This document shows, in pieces, positions 27,068 to 34,265 of a stretch of 64,000 nucleotides of DNA (its first letter is position 1; every line of letters starts with the position of its first letter). A model generated the notes under the pieces. The model was not told the DNA's origin. It did not search any database and saw nothing but the letters and a program-made list of their open reading frames with translations. The DNA is from Halopelagius fulvigenes (GTDB lineage Archaea; Halobacteriota; Halobacteria; Halobacteriales; Haloferacaceae). The stretch covers positions 310,001-374,000 of the forward strand of contig NZ_JBHSXH010000015.1 of assembly GCF_042662625.1 (NCBI RefSeq). The letters are read 5' to 3'. The translations under genes and the position numbers were made by a program.

Positions 27068-27369
27068 CACCGCCACCCCCCGAGGTCGACGAGGTCGTCT
27101 TCGCTGGCGAGTCCCTTCTCCGTCTCGTCGGGGTCGATGGCCCCCGAATCGATCCACGAACGACCGGTCGCAGACTCGACGACGTGATAGTCCTCGCCGG
27201 CACGGCCGCCCGTCACGGGAACGCAGGCCAACGGAAGCGTGGCCGGCGACTCCCACGGGGAGCCGATGCCTTCGGCGGCGCGATGGCTGACGGCGGCCTC
27301 TTCATGTCCGGGCGACGCGCCCGGCGCAGTGGGCCACCCGCCAGAGTCTCGCTTATCGACCGTGGACAT
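27067..27369 (-). CDS. Hypothetical early-operon protein, 100 residues
   Basis: Starts at ATG 27369, with a start/stop overlap of one base to the upstream membrane gene. Hydrophilic; contains GEDYHVVESATGRSWIDSGAIDPDE. No motif is recognised. Confidence 0.55.
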   Translation of the reverse strand: MSTVDKRDSGGWPTAPGASPGHEEAAVSHRAAEGIGSPWESPATLPLACVPVTGGRAGEDYHVVESATGRSWIDSGAIDPDETEKGLASEDDLVDLGGWR

Positions 27370-27578
27370 CACTCGCTCACCACCCACTCGTCGGTCTCCA
27401 ACTCTCGTTTAGGCATGAACCCCATCGCGATGAACGAGAGGCAGAACATCGCCAGTCCTACGAGGGCGATGAGCATCGTATCGTATCCGAAAAACGTGCC
27501 GAAGAGGCCGACGGCGACACCGACGATACCGACGCCTGCGATTGCAGAAAGGCCATCGTGGTAACCGACTCGCGACAT
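27369..27578 (-). CDS. Two-span membrane protein, 69 residues
   Basis: Two hydrophobic helices (about 10-30 and 34-54) with a charged C-terminus RELETDEWVVSE. Holin-like in size but placed in the early operon, so an exclusion or signalling role is as likely. It overlaps the upstream gene by one base. Confidence 0.6.
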   Translation of the reverse strand: MSRVGYHDGLSAIAGVGIVGVAVGLFGTFFGYDTMLIALVGLAMFCLSFIAMGFMPKRELETDEWVVSE

Positions 27579-27703
27579 CAGGCGTCACCTCCGACGGTGA
27601 CGCGGACGCCAGCGACTTGCCCGCAGTCGGGGCAGACGAAGCCGCCCGCCCGTCGCTTAGTCATCGTCGCGCCGTCGTTCCGGCAGGAGAGGGTAACCGC
27701 CAT
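27578..27703 (-). CDS. 41-residue zinc-knuckle protein
   Basis: ATG 27703 to TGA 27578 in a TGATG overlap. It has Cys7 and a later GFVCPDCGQVAG knuckle, with a basic TKRRAGG before it. It is likely a mini zinc ribbon. It is below usual ORF length cut-offs but the tight overlaps on both sides support it. Confidence 0.55.
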   Translation of the reverse strand: MAVTLSCRNDGATMTKRRAGGFVCPDCGQVAGVRVTVGGDA

Positions 27704-27909
27704 CACATCTCACTCCCGTGGGCGATGGCAGGCTCGATGTCGCCGGACCGGAGTCGAATCTCGGCGAGTTCGGCGGCGTCGCGGACGAGGTCCGCATCGA
27801 CACCGGCGTCTTCGGCGAGCAGCGCGACGGCGGTGGGCATGTGGCCGTCGGCCCACTCGTCGGCAGCGACCATCAGGTCCGCGAGGAAGTGGAGCACGTC
27901 GGCGCTCAT
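27703..27909 (-). CDS. Small helical acidic protein, 68 residues
   Basis: Almost wholly alpha-helical in character (VLHFLADLMVAADEWADGH, LVRDAAELAEIRLRSGDIE). No family is recognised. It overlaps the PadR-like gene by four bases and meets the next gene at one base. Confidence 0.6.
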   Translation of the reverse strand: MSADVLHFLADLMVAADEWADGHMPTAVALLAEDAGVDADLVRDAAELAEIRLRSGDIEPAIAHGSEM

Positions 27910-28286
27910 TCGCCGGCTCCCTCTAATACGGGGATGGAGACGCCGCGCTTCTTAGCCATCCAACGAAGCTTCGCGTCGATCGTCGAACGCCCCTTCTCAG
28001 TCAGTTCGTACTCGTTCGTCCGCTTGTCGAGTTCCGACTTGCTGATGAACCCGCCCTCGACGAGTTCGTCGAGGTTCGGATATAGCCGGCCGTGGTTTAC
28101 GTCTTCGCCATAATAGTCTTCGAGGTCGGCTTTGACCCCGAGGCCGTGCTGGGGGCCGTCGGCGAGTATCGTTAGTATGTTCTGCTGAAAATCGCGCAGC
28201 TCAGTCGGCCGCAGCTTTTCTTGCGCTTCAGTTCCTCCCGTATCGTTGGGACAATCATTATTGCCCCGGTGGGTGTCTGCTGTCAT
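27906..28286 (-). CDS. PadR-like winged-helix regulator heading the early operon
   Basis: 126 residues from ATG 28286. A winged helix spans residues 30-105: LRDFQQNILTILADGPQHGLGVKADLE, then NHGRLYPNLDELVEGGFI as recognition part and DKRTNEYELTEKGR as wing. These match haloarchaeal PadR-family proteins. It is first in the 13-gene minus-strand operon and diverges from a PhiH1-repressor-like gene. The arrangement resembles a lytic/lysogenic switch with opposing regulators. Confidence 0.8.
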   Translation of the reverse strand: MTADTHRGNNDCPNDTGGTEAQEKLRPTELRDFQQNILTILADGPQHGLGVKADLEDYYGEDVNHGRLYPNLDELVEGGFISKSELDKRTNEYELTEKGRSTIDAKLRWMAKKRGVSIPVLEGAGE

Positions 28287-28577
28287 GGGTACGGTCCCCG
28301 ATACGATCCTCGATTGGATCCTCGGACATCTCGTCCGAGTTCGTTCACGGCACCGACACGGTGTCACGAATCCCCAGGGTAGGGGATCGGCCCATCCGGC
28401 GTGCGCCAACACGCCGGTTCTTCCGAACGATGATGGGACAGATTGACTATATCGCTCCCTCTACATATAGCTTACTGACAACTAGTCACCACCGTGGTGA
28501 GGTGGGGACTACACACAGTATTGTAGGCGTCACATCTAATACTCCCCATCCTGTACTGATGTGTAATCAGAACTACT
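28287..28577. promoter_or_regulatory. Divergent control region between PadR-like and PhiH1-repressor-like genes
   Basis: 291 bp, AT-rich toward the right half. It contains a perfect palindrome TCACCACCGTGGTGA (7-bp arms) at 28496-28510. An inverted repeat CTATAT/ATATAG at 28447-28452 and 28465-28470 also reads as TATA-like on both strands. It probably holds both early promoters and the operators of one or both flanking regulators (inference). Confidence 0.55.
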
Positions 28578-28922
28578 ATGAGCGTAGTCACAGATGGGTC
28601 AGACATGCGTAAGGGGGCTGAGTGGATGACCCGCCCCGCTGACGACAGCATCTTGGAGCTGCTGCGGGAGTACGGGAATCTCACGCCAACGGCTGTCGGA
28701 GTCCTCAGCGAGGGGGATCTGTCCCAAAGTCACGTCGGCAACCGCTTGCCCACGCTCGCGAAGTATGGGATGACCGGCCGCATCGCGCGTGGCCTCTATT
28801 ATATCTCTGAGATCGGCTTGGCGTGGCTCGACGAGGAGGTCGACGCCTCGGAGTTGCCCGAACGGGACGAGCCGCTCGGTCCCGAGGACGCCCCCGCGTT
28901 CGTCTACGTCACCGACGAGTGA
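28578..28922 (+). CDS. PhiH1 repressor-like winged-helix protein (first copy)
   Basis: 114 residues. The block MRKGAEWMTRPADDSILELL, followed by SQSHVGNRLPTLAKYGMTGRIARGLYYISEIGLAWLDEEVDA, is the layout of the Halobacterium phage PhiH repressor and its haloarchaeal relatives. The recognition helix is followed by a wing. An ATG at 28605 also fits the family start. It probably represses the divergent early operon to maintain lysogeny. A paralogue follows at 29326. Confidence 0.8.
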   Translation: MSVVTDGSDMRKGAEWMTRPADDSILELLREYGNLTPTAVGVLSEGDLSQSHVGNRLPTLAKYGMTGRIARGLYYISEIGLAWLDEEVDASELPERDEPLGPEDAPAFVYVTDE

Positions 28923-29325
28923 GAGGTGCCTCTGATCCTCGCCGGAGTGCCCCTTATCTCGCGGCGAACTGATCCTCTTCTTATGATCCCTCACGGAGCC
29001 GTCGGTGGATGCCCCATCGAGTACCGACGTCCCGTGCATCCACGTGAGACCACGATCTGACGCCGCGTAACTGGCTGCGACCGCGGAGGATATGGATGGC
29101 ATAGAGCAGTCGGGATCGAAGTATTTCCGACCTCCCCGACACAGATTCATCTGCATGTCACCTACTTATACCTTTCCCGCATCGTCTCGTGTCAATACGA
29201 CAATGAACGCTTACACCATTCGATGTATTATGATACGATATGATGTACTGTCCAGCAGTACGTCGTCTCATAGGACTGTCTATACCGTTGCCACTATGCC
29301 TACCTCGGGTGGATAGCCACACGAA
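28923..29325. other. Intergenic region between the two repressor-like genes
   Basis: 403 bp with no convincing gene. The right half (29160-29300) is AT-rich, with TATA-like CTTATACCTTT near 29164-29174 and an inverted repeat GTACTG-tccag-CAGTAC at 29245-29261, about 65 bp before the second repressor-like gene. It is a likely promoter/operator region. Confidence 0.4.
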
Positions 29326-29649
29326 ATGGTTCGTAAGCCGGGGGCGTGGATGACGCCCGGAACCGATGAGCGCATTCTCGAGTACATGCGGGCGGAAGGG
29401 AACATGACGCCGCTGGCGCTGTCGCGCGATGGAGAGCAACCCCGGCTGGACAAGTCGCGCCAGCACATGAGCAACCGACTCGGAAAACTCGCCGAACGCG
29501 GGCTGGTCTACAAGCTCGACAAGGGGTTGTACGGGCTCACCGAGGCAGGCGAGGCGTACCTCGATGGCCGCCTCGACGCCCGCAGCCTTGAGCCCGTCGC
29601 CGACCTCACGGACCCAACGGGCCCGCTGCCCGGCGAGACTGAGAAGTGA
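29326..29649 (+). CDS. PhiH1 repressor-like winged-helix protein (second copy)
   Basis: 107 residues. MVRKPGAWMTPGTDERILEY, then SRQHMSNRLGKLAERGLVYKLDKGLYGLTEAGEAYLDGRLDA, aligns along its length with the first copy at 28578 and with PhiH repressor-type proteins. This copy is closer to the family consensus (ERGLVYKLDKGLYGLTEAGEAYL). It has its own AT-rich promoter region. Two adjacent copies may bind different operators, as in CI/Cro pairs. That is inference. Confidence 0.8.
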   Translation: MVRKPGAWMTPGTDERILEYMRAEGNMTPLALSRDGEQPRLDKSRQHMSNRLGKLAERGLVYKLDKGLYGLTEAGEAYLDGRLDARSLEPVADLTDPTGPLPGETEK

Positions 29650-29827
29650 CATTGGTACGAGCCAACTAGTCAATCCCTGCGATAATGAATGTCTGCCGTA
29701 CCCCTGGAGTGAAAGTGAAAGAAACGGCGAAAGTAGAACTCGTTCGGACAGTTCAAGCCCTGAATCACTAATCTACGGTTCTGGGGCCAATAACGTCTAA
29801 TAACTGACGGACTGGAATTGCGATAGC

Positions 29828-29879
29828 GGTTCATATGTGATAGTCACAGACGTTAATGTGGTGACCTGTCATATGAACC
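29828..29879. repeat. Long inverted repeat (10-bp plus 5-bp stem)
   Basis: GGTTCATATG (29828-29837) and CATATGAACC (29870-29879) are perfect complements. GTCAC (29843-29847) and GTGAC (29861-29865) extend the symmetry inside. The element lies in a 364-bp gap with no gene (29650-30013), between the second repressor-like gene and the lipoprotein. Each outer arm contains the self-complementary CATATG. It could be an operator or a recombination site. It has no run of T, so a terminator is less likely. Confidence 0.55.
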
Positions 29880-30013
29880 TGGATCACTGAGCAGGTATTT
29901 ACAGCCCGGTGAGTCGTCTGTGCGGTGTTAGCACGTCATAAGATCTTCTTGCACGCGTCCTAATCGTGCCGAGGGGCTAACACTTACGACGGTGCGCCCG
30001 AGTGGTTCGTTCC

Positions 30014-30781
30014 ATGGACCGACGTACATTCTTAACACTCACCGGAACTGGACTACTAACTGGAATCGCCGGCTGTAGCGGTGACGCAAGTGAGACGACC
30101 ACGACTGGCGGTGGTGGCGAGCAAACGACCGCCGCTGCGACGACGTCCTCGACGCCGAGCAAGACCGAAACGGAGACAGCGACCGAGACCGCGACTCCGA
30201 CCGGCGAGGCCGCGGTCACTGCGACGAAGGAGGCGACGCTACAGGTCAAAGAGGGCGATTACACCACGAAGGCGTGGGCCGAGGCCGAACTCACGAACAA
30301 GGGCGACGCTCCGTCGGGCCAACTCCAGGTCGACGTCCGCTTCTACGATGCCGACGACAACATTCTCAGCACCGAAACCGGGTATCTCGCAACGCTCGGC
30401 CCGGGGGAGACGTGGCGGGCGTTCATCCCACTGTTTGGCGGCGACGCCAAAAACGCCGACCACGTCGAGGCCGAAGGCAAATTCTCGAAAGATCCGCCGG
30501 CCGTTCGCGATGGTGTTACTGTCGCTGAGAGCAGCCTCTCGGGTGGCGACACCGACAAGGTCGTTTCGACGGGTATCGTCGAGAACGGGAGCGACCGCGA
30601 AATTAGCTATCTCGAAGCCATCACCAAATTTTACGCCGGCGATGGCGTGGTCGTCAACACCGAGTTCTCGAATATCGACGGCCTCCCCGCGGGCGAGACG
30701 TGGAAATTCGAACACACCTACCTGCGGCAGTACGCGCCCGCGGTGACCGACCACACGGTCGTCCTCAACGAAAATATCTGA
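30014..30781 (+). CDS. Tat-exported lipoprotein with FxLYD-like domain
   Basis: 255 residues from ATG 30014. The Tat lipoprotein signal MDRRTFLTLTG ends at lipobox Cys21 (IAGC). A long Thr/Glu/Ala linker (about 25-70) places the rest away from the membrane. The domain contains AEAELTNKGDAPSGQLQVDVRFYDADDNIL, and a second similar unit VSTGIVENGSDREISYLEAITKFYAGDG, typical of FxLYD-type beta-sandwiches. It is an exported surface protein expressed next to the lysogeny regulators, suggesting lysogenic conversion or superinfection exclusion. That role is inference. Confidence 0.75.
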   Translation: MDRRTFLTLTGTGLLTGIAGCSGDASETTTTGGGGEQTTAAATTSSTPSKTETETATETATPTGEAAVTATKEATLQVKEGDYTTKAWAEAELTNKGDAPSGQLQVDVRFYDADDNILSTETGYLATLGPGETWRAFIPLFGGDAKNADHVEAEGKFSKDPPAVRDGVTVAESSLSGGDTDKVVSTGIVENGSDREISYLEAITKFYAGDGVVVNTEFSNIDGLPAGETWKFEHTYLRQYAPAVTDHTVVLNENI

Positions 30782-30810
30782 AAAGGAGTCCGGGGTTGGC
30801 TGAGGCGAGG

Positions 30811-31290
30811 TCAGTCTTTGCACCCGCCGTCGGTACGGACGTGCCGTCGCCCGCCATCGGTCGCACGCCCCTTCTCGATGCCGAGATTGTGCCGGGCCAA
30901 GGAGCAAACTTCCGAATGTTCAATCTGAGATAATGTCTCGTCACCAGCGAAGCACTCACAGCACCAGAAGTGGACGACCGTCCCTTGGATATAGCCGTGT
31001 GCCTTGTTCACCTCGCCAGCTTGGAGGATCACGAACTCGTGGTCCGCCTTGATCGCCTCACGGAACACGTCGGTACTGGGCTCGTGGGCCTCGTAGTCGA
31101 ATTTCTCTGTGAGCGGGCAGTGATCTAAGTGGTCGATTTCGGCGATTTCCTCGTCCGACTGCTCGCACTGCCAGCACCTGTACCCGGCCCCGATACCGGC
31201 GGGCAGGTCGTATGCAGGCAGCGAGTCCATCGTCACCATCCGCTCGATGGGCAGGCCGTCGACCTGATCGAAGCGGACGCGGATGCTCAT
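30811..31290 (-). CDS. Provirus protein with two zinc-knuckle motifs
   Basis: 159 residues. First site: RCWQCEQSDEEIAEIDHLDHCP (CxxC then H-x2-HC). Second: FWCCECFAGDETLSQIEHSEVC, the same C-x2-C...H-x3-C arrangement. The two sites look like an internal duplication. Function is unknown. It is last in a minus-strand operon with overlaps of four or more bases. Confidence 0.65.
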   Translation of the reverse strand: MSIRVRFDQVDGLPIERMVTMDSLPAYDLPAGIGAGYRCWQCEQSDEEIAEIDHLDHCPLTEKFDYEAHEPSTDVFREAIKADHEFVILQAGEVNKAHGYIQGTVVHFWCCECFAGDETLSQIEHSEVCSLARHNLGIEKGRATDGGRRHVRTDGGCKD

Positions 31291-31541
31291 ATCGGCACCG
31301 CCATGTCGGCGTCACATTCGAGCGTCGCCGGCGCCGTCACCGACTCTTGACCGCGCGTCATCCAGTCCTCGACGACCGGATCGTACACCTGCTCGACGCG
31401 CCGCCACGGGTACGGGTCGGCGTCGGCGACCTCCTCCCGCGGTTCGTAGACGACGCGCCGCCGTGGAGCGTCGCGGACGTCGTACTCGACGATGAGCTTC
31501 TTCCCGTTGCGGATGACCGTCGGCCCGTCGCGCTCACTCAT
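31287..31541 (-). CDS. Hypothetical provirus protein, 84 residues
   Basis: Starts MSERDGPTVIRNGKKLIVEY, then a mixed charged segment with YPWRRVEQVYDPVVEDWM. No family is recognised. It overlaps the downstream gene by four bases and the upstream SWIM-like gene by eight. Confidence 0.55.
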   Translation of the reverse strand: MSERDGPTVIRNGKKLIVEYDVRDAPRRRVVYEPREEVADADPYPWRRVEQVYDPVVEDWMTRGQESVTAPATLECDADMAVPI

Positions 31542-31911
31542 CGTCCGTCACCCCAAGGTCGGCCTGCAGACCATTGGCCACCTGCTCGACCGACACCCAC
31601 CACGGGAGTTCGACGTAGCGCTCGACGAGGAGCGCACGGATCAGGTGCTTGCAGCGCTTCCCTTCGTCACGCTTCCGATAGACGAAGTCGCCACAGTCGC
31701 ACTGCAGCGCGTCGAGATTGACGACATGTTCACGTACCTCGTCGTCGACCTCGTTGATCACGACGACCTCGTGGTCGCCCCATGCGTTAGGGTGGTCGCG
31801 CTCGACGCGCAGCGGTTCGGTGAGCGCTCGACGCGTCGTCTCGCTGACGGGGAGCGGCTTGCGGTGGAGGTCGTGGTCGTCGTCGGTCATGGTCGGGGCG
31901 CTCTTACTCAT
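31534..31911 (-). CDS. SWIM-type zinc finger protein
   Basis: 125 residues from ATG 31911. The core LDALQCDCGDFVYRKRDEGKRCKHLIRALL shows CxC then C-x-H, the SWIM zinc-finger pattern. SWIM domains bind DNA or proteins, often in recombination- or transposition-linked proteins. It sits in the second early operon of the provirus. The partner is unknown. Confidence 0.7.
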   Translation of the reverse strand: MSKSAPTMTDDDHDLHRKPLPVSETTRRALTEPLRVERDHPNAWGDHEVVVINEVDDEVREHVVNLDALQCDCGDFVYRKRDEGKRCKHLIRALLVERYVELPWWVSVEQVANGLQADLGVTDDE

Positions 31912-32140
31912 CGGGAATTCCTCCCTGACGCTTCGGCGGCAGCTCCGGGTCGGGATTCCCCCAATCGGCGGGCACCTCGGCGACGGTCGTCGCGAGCCAC
32001 GCCTCGTCGGACGCGCCCGGTCCGGTTTCGACGAGTCGCCAGCAGTCGTCGTCACCGTCCTGCGGACGGAGGAGATCGCACCACCGGTCGGGGCCGCCAT
32101 GGCCGACCCACGCATCGTCGGAGCGCTTGGTCGCGCTCAT
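31904..32140 (-). CDS. Hypothetical provirus protein, 78 residues
   Basis: Starts at ATG 32140. Trp-rich and acidic (DDAWVGHGGPDRWCDLLRPQ, later WLATTVAEVPADWGNPDPELPPK). No family is recognised. It overlaps both neighbours by four to eight bases. Confidence 0.5.
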   Translation of the reverse strand: MSATKRSDDAWVGHGGPDRWCDLLRPQDGDDDCWRLVETGPGASDEAWLATTVAEVPADWGNPDPELPPKRQGGIPDE

Positions 32141-32229
32141 TGGCCGTCGTCCTCCTGGTGGACGCACGAAACGCGGTATCGCTGGCAGTCCTCACAAAAC
32201 GTCGCCTCAGGGTGATCAGAGGCGAGCAT
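32137..32229 (-). CDS. 30-residue zinc-binding microprotein
   Basis: ATG 32229 to TGA 32137, overlapping both neighbours. Contains TFCEDCQRYRVSCVHQ: CxxC-x5-C-x-H, enough for one zinc site. It is too short for normal ORF calling; position and motif support it. Confidence 0.5.
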   Translation of the reverse strand: MLASDHPEATFCEDCQRYRVSCVHQEDDGQ

Positions 32230-32546
32230 TAGTCGTCACCTCCGACACGCCGCACGCTCACCGAGTGGTGCATGTCGAGGATCACTTTGCCAGTGCGCTC
32301 GCCCTCGCGGAAGTGGCGTTGGTTGACGAGCAGGTATGTGTTCGCGTTCGCCCACTCGCCGGAGACTTCCACGGCGTGCTGTTCGACCGCCCCGTTCTCC
32401 ATCGTCTCGAACGGCCGGGAGCCGGCGTCGCGGACGACGAGCGGTTTGCTTCGGTCCCCGAAAAGGACTTCGTCCCCGACGTCGAGGTCGCGGACGTCGT
32501 CGATGCGTTCGATGCGTTCTTCCGTACTGCGGTATTTCGTAGACAT
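32229..32546 (-). CDS. First gene of second minus-strand operon, 105 residues
   Basis: Starts at ATG 32546. The body contains VRDLDVGDEVLFGDRSKPLVVRDAG and HAVEVSGEWANANTYLLVNQRH, a beta-rich pattern like a small barrel domain. No DNA-binding helix is seen. The start lies next to an array of repeated operators shared with the divergent gene at 32749. Confidence 0.6.
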   Translation of the reverse strand: MSTKYRSTEERIERIDDVRDLDVGDEVLFGDRSKPLVVRDAGSRPFETMENGAVEQHAVEVSGEWANANTYLLVNQRHFREGERTGKVILDMHHSVSVRRVGGDD

Positions 32547-32634
32547 GCTTTCGTTTCCTGCGAAAGCGCGGTCGGTGTCTCCAGCACCGGCCGATTCTGC
32601 GACAGTCCGAATCGGCGAGCCACGCTTCACAGAT

Positions 32635-32750
32635 GTTAGTACATTTGCTAACACCATAAAGGTTAGAGCACTTGCTAACATTACGATATGCGCTAAGTAT
32701 TAGTAGATGCGCTAACTACCATTGGGTGAGAGGTTAGCAAATACTACAAT
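32635..32750. promoter_or_regulatory. Operator array: GTTAG-N8-CTAAC repeats
   Basis: Three 18-bp symmetric elements: GTTAGTACATTTGCTAAC at 32635-32652, GTTAGAGCACTTGCTAAC at 32662-32679 and ATTAGTAGATGCGCTAAC at 32699-32716. A degenerate fourth, starting GTTAGCAAATACT, runs from 32733 up to the start codon at 32749. Spacing between starts is 27, 37 and 34 bp. They fill the divergent promoter between the operon at 32546 and the gene at 32749, so one regulator probably controls both. Confidence 0.7.
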
Positions 32751-33117
32751 GCAAACAGATGTAGTCCGGGGCATGGCGAAAACTCGGGCACTCCTTACTG
32801 AAACAGAGCGTGAACAGTTGGCAGGAGACCATGGGAATAACCGAAAGTACCAGGCGACATCACGGGCGAGACGGCGAATCGAAGACGAACTCCCTGCGGA
32901 CGTGCGAGTGATGCAAGAACATCAGCAGGACCTGTTAGGCGAACTCCGTGGGGTTGTTTGCCCCGACGAGACGGCCGACGTCGACCTTGACGCCGTCCGC
33001 GACGCCACACGGGATGCGAGAGAGGCGTACGAGAGCGTCGACGGCAACGGCGTTGAGGACGCCCTCGACCGGCTCGAAGAGCTACTCGGGATGGAGGACA
33101 CCGATGGCGACGTGTGA
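32749..33117 (+). CDS. Small charged provirus protein, homologue of the 58194-58427 product
   Basis: 122 residues from ATG 32749; ATG 32773 is an alternative. The central part (KTRALLTETEREQLAGDHGN, then YQATSRARRRIEDELPADV and LLGELRGVVC) aligns with the whole of the 77-residue product of 58194-58427 (RYRALMTDTDRDYITGNGE, VYRVRKRITEELPQDIDVL, LLDELREVVC). Haloarchaeal genomes carry many such short proteins of unknown role. Both copies start at inverted-repeat operators, so they may be regulators or targets of one regulator. Confidence 0.7.
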   Translation: MQTDVVRGMAKTRALLTETEREQLAGDHGNNRKYQATSRARRRIEDELPADVRVMQEHQQDLLGELRGVVCPDETADVDLDAVRDATRDAREAYESVDGNGVEDALDRLEELLGMEDTDGDV

Positions 33118-33501
33118 GACCTGCGGCGAGTACATCAGCCTCAAACTCGTGTCGTCGCACGACTCGGACCCGATCTCGACATTAGTTTCTTCCCCGCTCA
33201 AGAGTCTGGGGAAGTCGGGAAGAGTGTCCCGCGGAACTTCTACTGCGGGACAGAGTGCGCGATGGAACGCTTCGGCGAGGTGCTCTGTCGGGACTGTTCG
33301 TCGAAGCCGGTCGTGTTCCGGGTGAGGTGTTCGAGCGGGCTCTGTTCCTGGACGTACCGCGTTGAGGAGACGGAGTTCAACCGCGGACACGCGAAGACAT
33401 TGGCTCAACAGGAGGCGAACAACCACGAGAAAGAGAAACGCATCTTCGACGACGATCCGATGCACACGACGACCGTCGAGGAGGCGGCCCGTGGCGAGTA
33501 A
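33104..33501 (+). pseudogene. Zinc-binding protein gene with apparent -1 frameshift
   Basis: ATG 33104 opens MATCETCGEYISLKLVSSHD with host-like codons, overlapping the previous stop. After about 33170 the frame turns non-coding, while the -1 frame becomes good: DISFFPAQESGEVGKSVPRN, then FYCGTECAMERFGEVLCRDC and on to a stop at 33501. Together they would make about 132 residues with three CxxC/CxxxC sites. A single-base deletion or sequencing error is likely. Alternatively, translation starts at ATG 33262 (79 residues). Confidence 0.55.
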
Positions 33502-33543
33502 GACACTTCGACCTACAGGGAGAAGGAACGGTTGAGGGCCCTC

Positions 33544-33780
33544 ATGACTGACGAACGCCGATTCACCCACTGCCCCCGATGCGGTACAGAAACCAACGGC
33601 AACGAGGTCTACCGGATGCCGATACAAGGGGACACACCGGACGCCAATCCCGCTGACGAAGCCGCGACCCCCGACCGCCAGATGGTCAACACCGAAGAGT
33701 GGATACGGTTCCTCCCCTGCGAGTGCGTCGTCCCGCCCGAAGAGTACGTAGAACTGTTCAAAGAGCGCATGGGCCGATGA
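33544..33780 (+). CDS. Small provirus protein with CPRCG zinc knuckle
   Basis: 78 residues from ATG 33544. FTHCPRCGTETNGNEVYRMP supplies one CxxC, and FLPCECVVPP supplies the second pair (CxC). The tail EEYVELFKERMGR is helical. No family is recognised. The stop overlaps the next ATG. Confidence 0.6.
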   Translation: MTDERRFTHCPRCGTETNGNEVYRMPIQGDTPDANPADEAATPDRQMVNTEEWIRFLPCECVVPPEEYVELFKERMGR

Positions 33781-34087
33781 GCGACGCACCACGCGGCGCG
33801 GCGGGCGTGGAGTTCCTCCGTCTCATCGCGGCGGTGACGAGTTGGTTCCTGAGAGTCATCATCCGGTCGGACTCGTGTCCATCGTCGTGGTCGTTCCCTA
33901 CGCGGCCTTCATCGTGTGGGCAACTCCGGAAGTCGGGGACGTCCTTGGGACGGGCGGGATGGCGGTGGCGCTACTCGTGTTCTTGCTCCTGACCATGCCG
34001 GCGCTGGCCGTCTGCTTGCTTGTCGTCTCGCTCGTCGCAATGGAATACGTCCCATGGGACGTGGTCGACGCCGGGGGTCCGCGATGA
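33777..34087 (+). pseudogene. Membrane protein gene with apparent -1 frameshift
   Basis: ATG 33777 overlaps the previous stop and reads MSDAPRGAAGVEFLRLIAAV TSWFLRVI, then turns non-coding near 33860. The -1 frame takes over with GLVSIVVVVPYAAFIVWATP, two further hydrophobic helices (to VSLVAMEYVPWDVV) and a stop at 34087. Joined, it would be a three-helix membrane protein of about 103 residues. A GTG at 33875 could still give a 70-residue two-helix product. The same kind of shift affects the gene at 33104. Confidence 0.5.
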
Positions 34088-34257
34088 GTGACTTCGACAT
34101 GTTCGAGTATGGGTGGTTCTACGCGACGACCGAGGGGCGCGTGAGTATGCTCTCCTCCAAGAGCAATCTTCACGACATGACCGTCGATGAGGCGAAAGCC
34201 CTCCGAGACGAGTTAGAGAAGGCCATCCAGAAGGCCGAGGAGTTCGACGATGACTGA
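34084..34257 (+). CDS. 57-residue hypothetical provirus protein
   Basis: ATG 34084 overlaps the previous stop. MSDFDMFEYGWFYATTEGRV is followed by a C-terminal helix TVDEAKALRDELEKAIQKAE. No family is recognised. It is the last gene of the plus-strand run. Confidence 0.6.
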   Translation: MSDFDMFEYGWFYATTEGRVSMLSSKSNLHDMTVDEAKALRDELEKAIQKAEEFDDD

Positions 34258-34265
34258 CGGCGAGA

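Noticed and set aside
29092..29316. 74-codon plus-strand frame between the repressor-like genes
   Set aside because: Covers the AT-rich promoter, Ser/Thr-rich with no structure; judged non-coding.
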